From positions 558,001-622,000 of the forward strand of contig NZ_JBHULM010000011.1 in assembly GCF_042684485.1 (NCBI RefSeq): 64,000 bases of DNA, read 5' to 3'. This document shows positions 26,165-34,585 of this stretch, piece by piece. Below the pieces are notes generated by a model. It saw only the letters and a list, made by a program, of their open reading frames with translations, searched no databases and was not told the DNA's origin. The stretch's first letter is position 1. The number at the start of each line of letters is the position of its first letter. The position numbers and the translations under genes are program-made. The DNA comes from Oceanihabitans gracilariae. GTDB taxonomy: Bacteria; Bacteroidota; Bacteroidia; Flavobacteriales; Flavobacteriaceae.

Positions 26165-26859
26165 AGAATATAAAGCATTAAACCCAACTTAAGGGCATGC
26201 AAATCTAAAGAAGCTCCATCCATTTGAGCATCTTTATTAAATATGGTATTTAGTGCGTAATAAAAATGAAGGTTCCAGGTATTGTAACCAGCACTTAAAG
26301 TAAAACCATATTGCAATTTATTGAAATCTGAAATATTAGTATTCTTAATGGTAGTATCACCATTAAACTTAGAAGAATTTGCAATTATATACCCTAACTT
26401 TAAACCTGTATAAATTCTCCAAAACTTATACTCTGCAGCTGTTGAAGTTCGCCATCTAAACTCTAAAGGCATTTCAACCATATAGGTGGTAAACTTGTTT
26501 TTAGAATACGATGTTTCGCTGTCATCTAAAACCGTGTAGGTATAATTATCATTACTATCTTTATCAATTAACAGGTTTTGGTTAAAAGAATTGGTAGAAA
26601 GCCCCAAACCTAAACCAATGGCTACATTACGTCTAGTATTAATAGGCATATCTTTAATAAAACCTAAGTGAAAACCACTAGAAAAGCCACTTTGCGAAAC
26701 TCCGCTTGGTCTATTTACAAGTAGGTTATATGTAGCACCAATATAAAACTGATCTTCTTTATATAAAGAGTCTACAGCAGTAGTTAAGTTTTCTTCTTCT
26801 TGTGAAAAAGCATAACCAACCGTAAACAGAAGCATTAAAAGTAGAAGTTTATTTTTCAT
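26161..26859 (-). CDS. Outer-membrane beta-barrel protein (porin-family type)
   Basis: Signal peptide MKNKLLLLMLLFTVGYAFS followed by about 210 residues of alternating amphipathic strands (FYIGATYNLLVN, GFHLGFIKDM, VAIGLGLGLSTN, MEMPLEFRWRT, YTGLKLGYIIA, GFTLSAGYNTWNLHFYYAL, LHALKLGLMLYIL). This is the outer-membrane barrel domain found in many Bacteroidota proteins, including PorT. PorT/SprT identity cannot be claimed. It overlaps the convergent membrane protein gene by 4 bp and lies downstream of the exbB-exbD operon, separated by a terminator. Confidence 0.78.
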   Translation of the reverse strand: MKNKLLLLMLLFTVGYAFSQEEENLTTAVDSLYKEDQFYIGATYNLLVNRPSGVSQSGFSSGFHLGFIKDMPINTRRNVAIGLGLGLSTNSFNQNLLIDKDSNDNYTYTVLDDSETSYSKNKFTTYMVEMPLEFRWRTSTAAEYKFWRIYTGLKLGYIIANSSKFNGDTTIKNTNISDFNKLQYGFTLSAGYNTWNLHFYYALNTIFNKDAQMDGASLDLHALKLGLMLYIL

Positions 26860-26869
26860 TGTATATAAA

Positions 26870-26901
26870 AAAAGGCGTTATGATTTCTCAAAACGCCTTT
26901 T
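26870..26901 (-). terminator. Terminator of the exbB-exbD operon
   Basis: Read on the minus strand, AAAAGGCGTT pairs with AACGCCTTTT across a 12-nt loop, ending in a run of T. It lies 21 bp after the stop of the last exbD and just before the barrel gene, whose promoter must be close by. Confidence 0.8.
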
Positions 26902-26921
26902 AATAAAATTAAGATTTATAA

Positions 26922-27407
26922 TTATTGTTTTAAACCTTCTAAGGCATTACCTTTTCTAGTTGTATAATTAATTTTTAATGCGTTTACTTTACGCAATTCT
27001 TGCTTAATATCTGTTACCAGTCCCATATTAGCATCACTATCTACTTTTAAAGCAGTAGTTAAAAAAGGAACTTCTTCTTCTCTTTTAGAAGCTCTTTCTG
27101 CAGCTATAAATGCAGCAATATCACTAACGTCGGCAAACTTATCATTTAACTGAATTCTTGCTTCGCTACCATATTGACTTTTATAGTTGGTACTTGGTTT
27201 ACCAGCATAAATATACATTACCAAACTCTTTTTATCTAATTTTTCAATTTGATCCGCTTGTGGTAATTTATTCTCAATCATTAAGGTGTTTTGTCTCATA
27301 ACAGTAGCCACCATGAAAAAGAATAACAGCATGAATACAATATCTGGTAAAGACGCTGTATTTACTGCTGGCATTTCGCCTCCTTTTTTCTTTTTAAATT
27401 TAGACAT
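26922..27407 (-). CDS. ExbD/TolR-family biopolymer transport protein (second copy)
   Basis: Proton-channel partner subunit that passes proton-motive force to TonB or Tol systems. The protein has a short basic N-terminus (MSKFKKKKGGEMPAVNTASLPDI), one membrane span with the critical aspartate (LPDIVFMLLFFFMVATV) and a periplasmic domain. The 161 residues are typical. It follows another exbD after 15 bp. Two different ExbD subunits beside one ExbB is common in Bacteroidota and supports energising many TonB receptors such as the two at 55055-60806. Confidence 0.9.
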   Translation of the reverse strand: MSKFKKKKGGEMPAVNTASLPDIVFMLLFFFMVATVMRQNTLMIENKLPQADQIEKLDKKSLVMYIYAGKPSTNYKSQYGSEARIQLNDKFADVSDIAAFIAAERASKREEEVPFLTTALKVDSDANMGLVTDIKQELRKVNALKINYTTRKGNALEGLKQ

Positions 27408-27422
27408 ATATAAATTTTTTAT

Positions 27423-28055
27423 CTAATTAGACTTCGGCTCTGCTTCTGAGAATTTTTGAGGTACTAAAGTTTTAATTTCTTCTAATTTTTCTTTTAGCTT
27501 TGCTTTGGTTCCAGGAGTTGTTCTTGGATCAGAATATGCTTTTTCTGCCTCCACAAAGTTCATATCTAAACTAGGAAACGCTCTTTTAAATTCTCTATTT
27601 CTTAACTCATTATAAGCAGCAATAATTTCATTTTGTACTGCTATATATGTGTCATACTTAGTGGCTCTGTCATTTTGTAAAGAAATAATAGCTTTATCAA
27701 AATTATCAGATGACCTTGGGTCTTTTTTCCCTTGGCAATATTTACAAGCATCGTCTCCTGTTCCTCCTCCATTATCTAGAAAAGTTACTGCAGATGCGCG
27801 TAAATCTTTTATTTCAATCACCTTTTCCTCTCCTCCAGTTTTTAAAAACAACTGATTGTTTCTATTCACCTCTAATTGGAAAATGTTTTTTTCTTTAATA
27901 ATCACATCTTGATCAGACTCTTCCATAGGAGGAAGCTTTCTGTTTAAACCAGAATCTGTTTCAATTGTTGTGGTTACTAAGAAGAAAATGAGGAGCAAGA
28001 AGGCGATATCAGCCATGGATCCTGCATTAACTTCTGGTGCTGCTCTTTTTGCCAT
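27423..28055 (-). CDS. ExbD/TolR-family biopolymer transport protein (long copy)
   Basis: Second ExbD subunit. The single span and its conserved aspartate are in NAGSMADIAFLLLIFFLVTTTIETD. At 210 residues it is longer than usual, with an insert of about 50 residues that contains a CKYCQGK CxxC motif (about residue 107) and a helical tail. Such long ExbD forms occur in Bacteroidota. It is 15 bp from the next exbD and 1 bp after the upstream membrane protein gene, so it is in the same operon. Confidence 0.9.
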   Translation of the reverse strand: MAKRAAPEVNAGSMADIAFLLLIFFLVTTTIETDSGLNRKLPPMEESDQDVIIKEKNIFQLEVNRNNQLFLKTGGEEKVIEIKDLRASAVTFLDNGGGTGDDACKYCQGKKDPRSSDNFDKAIISLQNDRATKYDTYIAVQNEIIAAYNELRNREFKRAFPSLDMNFVEAEKAYSDPRTTPGTKAKLKEKLEEIKTLVPQKFSEAEPKSN

Positions 28056-28056
28056 T

Positions 28057-28494
28057 TTATTTAATCATTTTTTTAATTCCAGAGAATAACATAGATCCTA
28101 CTGCTATAATAGCAAGTGCGTAGAACATGTATAATCCAGCTCCTACTAATTTAGAATCGCTAGCAGTAAGAACTTCACCATCTTTCATTGGTGTTTCTAC
28201 TCCTGTTGCTAGAAAGTAACAAATTAAACCTACAGCTAAAAAAGCACCAACACTCATTAAAGTACTCTTTAATGTGTCTTTATTGGTAAATATATTTTTT
28301 AATGTAAATAGTACTACTAAAACTAGTATTAAACCTAATATAATGTACGCTATATACATAAATGTATTAACGATAGCATCAGATTCTCCAGCTTTAATGG
28401 CTTCATCACCTACTCCAATAATTCTAATTAGGAAGAACATGGCTATTACACCAACTACTCCAGCTATTATGGTAATTATTTTTTGTGAATTCAT
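28057..28494 (-). CDS. Small membrane protein of the exbB-exbD operon, unknown function
   Basis: The 145 residues hold four hydrophobic spans (about 6-26, 45-66, 80-97 and 120-140) with little soluble sequence. I do not recognise a named family. It lies between the TolQ/ExbB gene and the first exbD, with 1 bp to exbD, a constant companion position that suggests it belongs to the proton-channel complex or its assembly. Confidence 0.75.
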   Translation of the reverse strand: MNSQKIITIIAGVVGVIAMFFLIRIIGVGDEAIKAGESDAIVNTFMYIAYIILGLILVLVVLFTLKNIFTNKDTLKSTLMSVGAFLAVGLICYFLATGVETPMKDGEVLTASDSKLVGAGLYMFYALAIIAVGSMLFSGIKKMIK

Positions 28495-28524
28495 AATATT
28501 ATTTAAAATTAGAATTAGTTAGTA

Positions 28525-29295
28525 TTACTTCTTATATTTTGATAACATATCCATTAAGTTAATAGAAGAGTCTTCCATGTCATTAACGATACTATCAATT
28601 TTTGCAATAATGTAATTGTAAAAAATTTGAAGAATAATTGCTACTACTAATCCAAATACTGTTGTTAAAAGTGCTACTTTAATACCACCTGCTACTAATG
28701 AAGGTTGCATATCACCAGCTGCTTCAATTTTATCGAAGGCTTGAATCATACCAATTACAGTTCCCATGAACCCTAACATTGGCGCTAATGCAATAAATAA
28801 AGAAATCCAAGATACGTTTTTCTCTAATTGCCCCATTTGTACACCACCATAAGCTACAACAGCTTTTTCAGCAGCTTCTAGGTCACCATCTGCTCTATCT
28901 AATCCTTGATAGAAAATAGAAGCAACAGGTCCTTTTGTATTTCTACATACCTCTTTAGCAGCATCTAAACCACCAGATTGTAATGCATCTTCTACATTTT
29001 GCGTTAATTTTTTTGTGTTTGTTGTTGATAAGTTTAAAAAGATAATTCTTTCAATAGCGATAGCTAATCCAAGAATTAAACATAATAATACGATTCCCAT
29101 AAACCCTGGTCCACCTTCTATAAAACGTGTTTTAAGTTCTTGGTGAAATCCTTCTGATTCAACTGTTGCTGCATCTGCCGCATCATCTTGAGCTGTTACA
29201 ACTGTAGTTGCAATAGCACTTGCATTTGTAGTTGCATTTACTGTTCCGAATGCCATAAAACATACTATGGCTAGAATTGAAAATAATCTTTTCAT
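28525..29295 (-). CDS. MotA/TolQ/ExbB proton channel family protein
   Basis: Proton channel of the TonB-ExbB-ExbD energising complex. The N-terminus (MKRLFSILAIVCFMAFGTVNA) is a signal-like hydrophobic segment, then a 30-residue alanine/aspartate linker. Three channel spans follow: GIVLLCLILGLAIAIERIIF, the pair around SLFIALAPMLGFMGTVIGMI (with the conserved GxxGTVxG motif), and VALLTTVFGLVVAIILQIF. The 256 residues match the long Bacteroidota form. It is the first gene of a four-gene operon with a probable TATCTTTA -7 box upstream. Confidence 0.93.
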   Translation of the reverse strand: MKRLFSILAIVCFMAFGTVNATTNASAIATTVVTAQDDAADAATVESEGFHQELKTRFIEGGPGFMGIVLLCLILGLAIAIERIIFLNLSTTNTKKLTQNVEDALQSGGLDAAKEVCRNTKGPVASIFYQGLDRADGDLEAAEKAVVAYGGVQMGQLEKNVSWISLFIALAPMLGFMGTVIGMIQAFDKIEAAGDMQPSLVAGGIKVALLTTVFGLVVAIILQIFYNYIIAKIDSIVNDMEDSSINLMDMLSKYKK

Positions 29296-29460
29296 TTGTT
29301 CTTGATCTTAATTTTATTAGTTAAAGTGTTAAAGATATAAAAAAATTGCAATTAAAAAATAAAAAAAAACAGTTATACCCTAGGAAACATGGAATTCATA
29401 CCTCCTTATAAATATAATACTACAAAAGAATTTTCCAGTTCGTTTACAAAAATTCTTAAG

Positions 29461-29548
29461 CAGAGAGGAAGGGATTCGAACCCTCGATACCCTTTTGAGG
29501 TATACACACTTTCCAGGCGTGCGCCTTCGACCACTCGGCCACCTCTCT
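29461..29548 (-). tRNA. tRNA-Ser (anticodon GGA)
   Basis: Read on the minus strand: acceptor stem AGAGAGG/CCTCTCT with discriminator G, D-arm beginning TGGCCGAGTGG, anticodon loop CTGGAAA (anticodon GGA at 29512-29514), a long variable arm of class II type, and T-arm with GGTTCGAAT. The long variable arm and the G discriminator are tRNA-Ser features. CCA is not encoded. It is 88 nt long. Confidence 0.95.
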
Positions 29549-29623
29549 GTATTTTTTTACCTTTTATTACAGTGGCTCAAATAACAAAAAAAAGTTTAGT
29601 TGTTAAAATTTTGAAAGTTAATT

Positions 29624-30655
29624 TTAAGCCATTTCTCCACGTAATGGAGTTTCAAAGGTGATTTTGAATGTTTTAGGCATGATTTTTCGGCCTAATAAAT
29701 ACATCAATTTACAAATAGCAGCCTCTGTAGTTATGTCTTTTCCGGAGATAATTCCTATATTTTTTAGCTTTTCGCTGGTTTCATACTGTCCCATTGCCAC
29801 ACTTCCTCCAGAACATTGGGTTACATTTATTATATGTATTCCTTTTTTTATTGTTTGTTCTAACAATTCTATAAACCAATTTTCTGTGGTACAGTTTCCC
29901 GCTCCATAGGTTTCTAAAATAATTCCTTTTAAATTTTCTGTATTAAAAATAGACTCTAAAAGTGCTTTGGAAATACCTGGAAATAATTTTACTAAAGCTA
30001 TGTTTTCATTAAAATCTTTAAACACTTTTAGCTTGCTTGCTTTTTTAGGTCTTAACAAACACTCATTGTTTACTTTTAAATGTACTCCAGATTCTGCAAG
30101 GTCTGGATAATTTAAAGATGCAAAAGCTTCAAAATGTTCTGCGTTTATTTTTGTTGTTCTATTGGCTCTGTATAGTTTATACTCAAAATACAAACCTACT
30201 TCTTGTATAACCGGTTTGTTATTTTCTTGTAATGATGCTATTTGTATAGAGGTAATTAAGTTTTCTTTGGCATCTGTACGCAAATCACCTATTGGTAATT
30301 GAGATCCTGTAAATATCACAGGTTTGCCTAAGTTTTCTAACATAAAACTAAGTGCAGACGCTGTATAACTCATAGTATCACTACCATGTAAAACTACAAA
30401 ACCATCAAACTTGCTATAATTTTCTTCAATAATAGTAGCTATTTGCGCCCAATATTGAAGATTCATATTACTAGAATCTATAGGTTCTTCAAAAGAAATG
30501 GTTTGAATATCACAATCTAACAGATTAAGCTCTGGAATTCTTTTAGATAAATTACTAAAATCAAAAGCACGTAAGGCTCCTGTTTTAGAATCTTTTATCA
30601 TTCCTATAGTTCCTCCTGTATAAATTAAAAGTATGTTAGGTTTTGTAATAGACAT
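29624..30655 (-). CDS. L-asparaginase, type I (cytoplasmic)
   Basis: Hydrolyses asparagine to aspartate and ammonia. The first catalytic threonine lies in IYTGGTIGM (near residue 16) and the second in FVVLHGSDTMSYTASALSFML, with the DAKENLI segment of the family. The 343 residues and the lack of a signal peptide point to the cytoplasmic AnsA-like type. It starts 3 bp after the tatD stop, in the same direction, so the two form an operon. Confidence 0.93.
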   Translation of the reverse strand: MSITKPNILLIYTGGTIGMIKDSKTGALRAFDFSNLSKRIPELNLLDCDIQTISFEEPIDSSNMNLQYWAQIATIIEENYSKFDGFVVLHGSDTMSYTASALSFMLENLGKPVIFTGSQLPIGDLRTDAKENLITSIQIASLQENNKPVIQEVGLYFEYKLYRANRTTKINAEHFEAFASLNYPDLAESGVHLKVNNECLLRPKKASKLKVFKDFNENIALVKLFPGISKALLESIFNTENLKGIILETYGAGNCTTENWFIELLEQTIKKGIHIINVTQCSGGSVAMGQYETSEKLKNIGIISGKDITTEAAICKLMYLLGRKIMPKTFKITFETPLRGEMA

Positions 30656-30658
30656 ATA

Positions 30659-31426
30659 TTAAAGGCTAAATATTTCTTTTGAATTTTGTGTAGTAATAGC
30701 TGCAACTTCTTCTTGTGAAACGCTATAAATTTCAGCCAGTTTTTCTAACACCTTAATAATATAACCACTTTCATTTCTTTTTCCTCGATATGGTTTTGGT
30801 GCTAGGTATGGCGAATCGGTTTCTAAAACAATATGTTTTAAGTCTATTTCATTTAAAAACTGATCTATTTTACCATTTTTAAAAGTTGCTACTCCGCCAA
30901 TACCAAGTTTCATATTATAAGAAATGGCTTGATGTGCTTGTTCTAGTGTTCCTGTGAAGCAATGAAAAATTCCGAAAAGGTCTTCTCCTTTTTCTTCTTC
31001 TAAAATATCAAAAATTTCATTGAAAGCTTCTCTACAATGAATGACAATAGGTAATTTATACTTTTTTGCTAGTTGTATTTGATATCTAAAAGCTTCTTGT
31101 TGTATGGCTAATGTACTTGTATCCCAATATAAATCAATACCAATTTCGCCTACAGCAACAAATTTTCTTTTGGCTAACATTTCTTCTACATGCGCAAGTT
31201 CTTCCTTATAATTATCTTTTACAGAAGTAGGATGTAAACCCATCATTAAAAAAACATGATCGGGAAAATCTTGTTCTAACTGCAACATAGACTGTGTATA
31301 TGAGGAATCTATAGCTGGAATAAAAAAACGAGTGACCTTATTATCAATAGCACGTTGAATCATTTCTGCTCTATCTGCATCAAAAGCGTCACTATATAAA
31401 TGGGTATGTGTATCTGTAATTATCAT
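30659..31426 (-). CDS. TatD-family metal-dependent hydrolase/DNase
   Basis: TIM-barrel amidohydrolase-type nuclease. Metal-binding motif THTHLYSDAF with H7 and H9, then GEIGIDLYWD, the histidine segments VIHCREAF and FHCFTG, and the terminal ETDSPYLAPKPYRGKRN. The 255 residues are normal. It is the first gene of the tatD-asparaginase pair. Confidence 0.94.
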   Translation of the reverse strand: MIITDTHTHLYSDAFDADRAEMIQRAIDNKVTRFFIPAIDSSYTQSMLQLEQDFPDHVFLMMGLHPTSVKDNYKEELAHVEEMLAKRKFVAVGEIGIDLYWDTSTLAIQQEAFRYQIQLAKKYKLPIVIHCREAFNEIFDILEEEKGEDLFGIFHCFTGTLEQAHQAISYNMKLGIGGVATFKNGKIDQFLNEIDLKHIVLETDSPYLAPKPYRGKRNESGYIIKVLEKLAEIYSVSQEEVAAITTQNSKEIFSL

Positions 31427-31438
31427 AAAGCAAAAGTA

Positions 31439-31468
31439 AAAAAGTCATCAGCAACCTGATGCCTTTTT
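31439..31468 (-). terminator. Terminator of the ECF sigma operon
   Basis: Read on the minus strand, AAAAAGGCATCAG and CTGATGACTTTTT form a 12-bp stem with one mismatch and a four-base loop, ending in T. It lies 22 bp after the stop of the membrane TPR gene. Confidence 0.8.
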
Positions 31469-31490
31469 CAATACTATTTCTACAATATCC

Positions 31491-32222
31491 TTAATCTAAC
31501 TTTTTTATAAGTTTTTGGGCTTGCTTATAATCATCAGCATCTTCTGGTATGCTCTGTAATACGTTTAAACAAGCATTGGTATCTTCTTGCTTTAATTTAC
31601 TTAATGCTAAATACCATTTTGCTTTGTTATTATAGACGGAAGGAGAGTTTATTATTTTCATAAAAATAGCATCTGCTTCCTTAAAAGCATCTAATTCTAC
31701 CAGAGATACTGCTTGATACAATTGAAGCTCTAAATTATTAGAATCTAATTTTATAAGCGCTGTAAAATATGCTTCGGCATCTTTATAGTTTTTAGCATTA
31801 AATGCTGTTTCTGCTTTATTTAGCATATTGCTTTGCGCACCTCTAACCGTTAGGCTTATGGTTTCGTAGTTTGCAAAATCACTATAAACAGGACTTGAAA
31901 ATTGCTGTTTAATAAAAAATCCTATTACAAGAATTGCTGCAATAGCTACTGAGTAATACCAAGGTTGTATGCGTTTTCCTTTTGGTGCTTCTTGTTTATT
32001 AAAATAGCTCTTAGAAACCTTTTCTAGGTTAGCTTTAAAAGCCTTATTTTTTTCTTCGTTTTTAAAATTATGCTCTAAAAAACCAGACGCCTCTTTATAC
32101 GTTTCAAAAGCTAATTTATAAGCTTCATCTTCTTGAAGACGTTTTTGAAATTCCATTTGCTCCTCAAGAGGTAATGCTCTAGAAAGATAGGCTTCAAAAG
32201 TGATATAATCTTGTTCTTGCAT
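31491..32222 (-). CDS. Membrane TPR protein, probable anti-sigma or sigma-linked factor
   Basis: The 243-residue protein has a cytoplasmic N-terminal half (1-85) whose start, ITFEAYLSRALPLEEQMEFQKRLQ, resembles anti-sigma helical domains, one span (WYYSVAIAAILVIGFFI, about 88-104), and an external half with about three TPR-like repeats (AETAFNAKNYKDAEAYF, AVSLVELDAFKEADAIF). Its start is 2 bp from the stop of the ECF sigma gene, so the two are co-translated. Topology and position suggest that it holds the sigma factor at the membrane and senses something in the periplasm. No zinc-finger anti-sigma motif is present. Confidence 0.72.
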   Translation of the reverse strand: MQEQDYITFEAYLSRALPLEEQMEFQKRLQEDEAYKLAFETYKEASGFLEHNFKNEEKNKAFKANLEKVSKSYFNKQEAPKGKRIQPWYYSVAIAAILVIGFFIKQQFSSPVYSDFANYETISLTVRGAQSNMLNKAETAFNAKNYKDAEAYFTALIKLDSNNLELQLYQAVSLVELDAFKEADAIFMKIINSPSVYNNKAKWYLALSKLKQEDTNACLNVLQSIPEDADDYKQAQKLIKKLD

Positions 32223-32224
32223 GG

Positions 32225-32806
32225 TTACGATTTTAGGTTGTTATACGCTGGTGACTCTTGAACCATTTTAGTTAGTTTGCCAATACATAAGGATTTCTTT
32301 TTTCTAGCATAAGCATAGCTTACTCCTAAACTTTTAGCAACTTCTTCCATAGATTTTATTTTAAAAGAAGTTTTAAGCAAATCTTTACAAGCTTTCCCTA
32401 ACTTTTGAAACATTTCTGTAAACAAGTTGTGCTGTTGTTCAAATAAGCTTGTTTCAAAAGCAAGTTCTTGAGCGTCGTCATCTTTAGATAACACTTCTTC
32501 ATTAATTGTTACCTCTTTATTACCTGTTTTTTTTAATTGATTTAACCATTTGCGTTTGCACAGCAAGAAAAAATAAGCATCAAAAGGACATGTTAATTGC
32601 AGACCTTTTTCATTTGCTTGGTTATATATAGTAATTATAGTCTCTTGAATTACATCTTGAGCTCTAGAAGCATCTCCACTATTCTGTTTAATATAATTAA
32701 CCACTTTTGGCGCAAACTTATCATAGATTGCTTGTATGATAAATGCATTGTTTTGCACTAACCCGTCAACATATTTTTGATCTTCGTGAATTTTTTTTTG
32801 GCTCAT
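32225..32806 (-). CDS. ECF-type RNA polymerase sigma factor
   Basis: Sigma-70 family, region 2 at about 25-95 (YDKFAPKVVNYIKQN, AQDVIQETIITIYNQA, FLLCKRKWLNQLKKT) and region 4 at about 130-185 with the HTH EVAKSLGVSYAYARKKKSLC. Region 3 is missing, as in ECF factors. The 193 residues are normal. The FfDAYFFLLCKRKWLNQ-type region resembles those ECF factors of Bacteroidota that stand next to CHAT/TPR genes, as happens here. Confidence 0.9.
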   Translation of the reverse strand: MSQKKIHEDQKYVDGLVQNNAFIIQAIYDKFAPKVVNYIKQNSGDASRAQDVIQETIITIYNQANEKGLQLTCPFDAYFFLLCKRKWLNQLKKTGNKEVTINEEVLSKDDDAQELAFETSLFEQQHNLFTEMFQKLGKACKDLLKTSFKIKSMEEVAKSLGVSYAYARKKKSLCIGKLTKMVQESPAYNNLKS

Positions 32807-32851
32807 GAACCCTTGTATTTTCTACTAAAGTAAAAAAACTTTCTATTAAAA

Positions 32852-32907
32852 GGGTAACAAATTTAAAACGGTTTTGATATAAGGGTGTAACAACAAAAAG
32901 GTTACAC
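32852..32907. promoter_or_regulatory. Candidate operator or ECF promoter between sigma gene and secreted protein gene
   Basis: GTGTAAC (32885-32891), nine bases, then GTTACAC (32901-32907) form a perfect 7-bp inverted repeat in the divergent gap. A further half-like copy, GGGTAAC, is at 32852-32858. GTAAC is also a plausible ECF -35-type element. The location between the sigma gene and its first divergent gene favours a regulatory role. Confidence 0.45.
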
Positions 32908-32947
32908 TAAAAAAAAGAAATTATTAAAACTCAAAAACATTAAAATC

Positions 32948-33391
32948 ATGAAAAATTCCATTTTAATTATCGTCACTGTAGTTTTTGCCTTTTTAAATGT
33001 GAATGCTACCAATGAAACAAACATACCTAACACCTACAAAGAAACTGTAGCAATTACAAAAGACAATATTGTAAAAATTTATGATTGGTCTGTAAAAACA
33101 AACAAAGGTGTTTATTCAGGTACATCACTAAACCTAGCACATGCTAACTATATGATTACACTAGTAAGCAAGGGAGAAATTATTATAGAGAAAAAAGTAG
33201 AAAGCTTCTTTATGCTAGATTACGAAGCAAAAAACAATAAAAAGAGAGTTTACTTCTGGGAAGTAACAAGCAATAAAGGCTATGCTAAAGGATATTCTTC
33301 TTCAGAAAAGCATGCAGATAAAATGATACAATTGGTTGCATCTGGAGACATTATCACTAAAAAAATAATTTTTAGTCAGCCTAGACAATAG
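32948..33391 (+). CDS. Small secreted protein with two copies of a 41-residue repeat
   Basis: Signal peptide MKNSILIIVTVVFAFLNVNA, then two homologous segments: residues 43-83 (KIYDWSVKTNKGVYSG...SKGEIIIEKK) and 100-140 (RVYFWEVTSNKGYAKG...ASGDIITKKI). Both share the order Y-x-W-x-V-x(S/T)NKG, a helix with H-A-x-x-M-I, then SGxII and KK. Each looks like a strand-strand-helix-strand unit. I do not recognise a characterised family. It is the first gene on the plus side of the ECF sigma divergent promoter, so it is a candidate regulon member. Confidence 0.78.
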   Translation: MKNSILIIVTVVFAFLNVNATNETNIPNTYKETVAITKDNIVKIYDWSVKTNKGVYSGTSLNLAHANYMITLVSKGEIIIEKKVESFFMLDYEAKNNKKRVYFWEVTSNKGYAKGYSSSEKHADKMIQLVASGDIITKKIIFSQPRQ

Positions 33392-33472
33392 ACAATCTTT
33401 AACAACATACAGGTAACAAAACGTTTAGCCTGTTTATTTAAAAATGAATACGAATATAAAAACCTATTTATT

Positions 33473-34510
33473 ATGAAAATTTCAAAACAACTTCACAAGT
33501 ATGTAAACACCTTAAATGCTATGAGCAAAACTTTAAAAATAACTTTTGGTACTTTGCTAACCCTTGCCCTATTAAGCAGCTGTAATCCTAATGATGATGG
33601 AGAGCCTAATTATGTAAGCAGCAATACACCAACCTCACAAGAATTTGAAAGTATTAGAGAACAAGCCCTAGAAAATGTAACGCAAAGCTTTCAGTTTAAT
33701 GCAGATGATGGGAATATAAATTTAACATCTAATAACGGAGTTAGTATTTCTATTAACGGAAACTGTTTAACCAAAAATGGAAACCCAGTTACAGGAATAG
33801 TTGATTTAGAATATATCGAGCTGTTTCAAAAAGGCCATATGCTTACTACTAACAAGCCTACTATGGGAATTATGCCAGGCGGAGAAAAGGCTCTTTTAAT
33901 TTCAGGTGGAGAATTTTTTCTAGAAGCCACTCAAGATGGTGTAACACTAGAAACCAACTGCCCTTTACAACTACTTGTACCTGCTAGTTTAACTGGCACA
34001 CCAGATAATAATATGATTCTTTGGACTGGGTTTATAGATGAAAATGGAGACCTTGCTTGGGACGAAATGGATAACGGTCCTGATGGACAAGGTGAAAATG
34101 GTGTTTTTACAGAAGGATCACAATACTACGCTTTTTTTGGAGCGTTCGGTTGGACAAACATAGACAAATTTTATAACGACCCAAGACCAAAAACTACCAT
34201 TAAAGCTGCTGTTCCTGAAGGCTATGATAACACCAACAGTGCCATTTACTTGTCTTATGATGGTGAAGATTCAGGATTAGCACATCTAGACTCTTATGAC
34301 CCAATTGATGAATTGTTTAGCGAGCACTACGGACAAATTCCTATAGGTTTAGAATGTCATTTAATTTTTGTAACCGAAGAAGCTGGTAATTGGAGATACG
34401 CCATAAAAGCAGTGACTATTGCTGAAAACGATATCATAACATTTTCCATTTCAGAAACAGATATTGCAACGGAAGCAGAACTTACTACAATCATAAATAA
34501 TCTGCCTTAA
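33473..34510 (+). CDS. Lipoprotein of unknown function
   Basis: The lipobox ALLSSC is preceded by a hydrophobic segment (ITFGTLLTLALL). The ATG at 33473 gives a long basic N-region; the in-frame ATG at 33521 (MSKTLKITFG...) would give a standard 21-residue lipoprotein signal and may be the true start. The sequence after the cysteine starts NPNDDGEP, acidic, compatible with surface export in flavobacteria. The body (about 60-345) is glycine- and asparagine-rich, with GVSISINGNCLTKNGNPVTG resembling a beta-sandwich. A hairpin terminator follows. Confidence 0.75.
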   Translation: MKISKQLHKYVNTLNAMSKTLKITFGTLLTLALLSSCNPNDDGEPNYVSSNTPTSQEFESIREQALENVTQSFQFNADDGNINLTSNNGVSISINGNCLTKNGNPVTGIVDLEYIELFQKGHMLTTNKPTMGIMPGGEKALLISGGEFFLEATQDGVTLETNCPLQLLVPASLTGTPDNNMILWTGFIDENGDLAWDEMDNGPDGQGENGVFTEGSQYYAFFGAFGWTNIDKFYNDPRPKTTIKAAVPEGYDNTNSAIYLSYDGEDSGLAHLDSYDPIDELFSEHYGQIPIGLECHLIFVTEEAGNWRYAIKAVTIAENDIITFSISETDIATEAELTTIINNLP

Positions 34511-34521
34511 TTTAACCTTGA

Positions 34522-34556
34522 TAAAAGTGGCGGCAATAAATGCCGTCGCTTTTTGT
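34522..34556 (+). terminator. Terminator after the lipoprotein gene
   Basis: AAGTGGCGGCA and TGCCGTCGCTT pair through 11 positions including two G-U pairs, around a short AT loop, and are followed by TTTTG. It separates the lipoprotein gene from the PKD-CHAT run. Confidence 0.65.
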
Positions 34557-34585
34557 ATTTTAGCAGTAACCATAACCTCCTCTTT

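Noticed and set aside
26161..26859. Calling the barrel protein PorT/SprT of the type IX secretion system
   Set aside because: Only the general barrel fold is visible, and no other secretion genes lie nearby.
29389..29661. Open frame of 90 codons on the plus strand
   Set aside because: It runs antisense across tRNA-Ser and into the end of the asparaginase gene; no gene-like composition.
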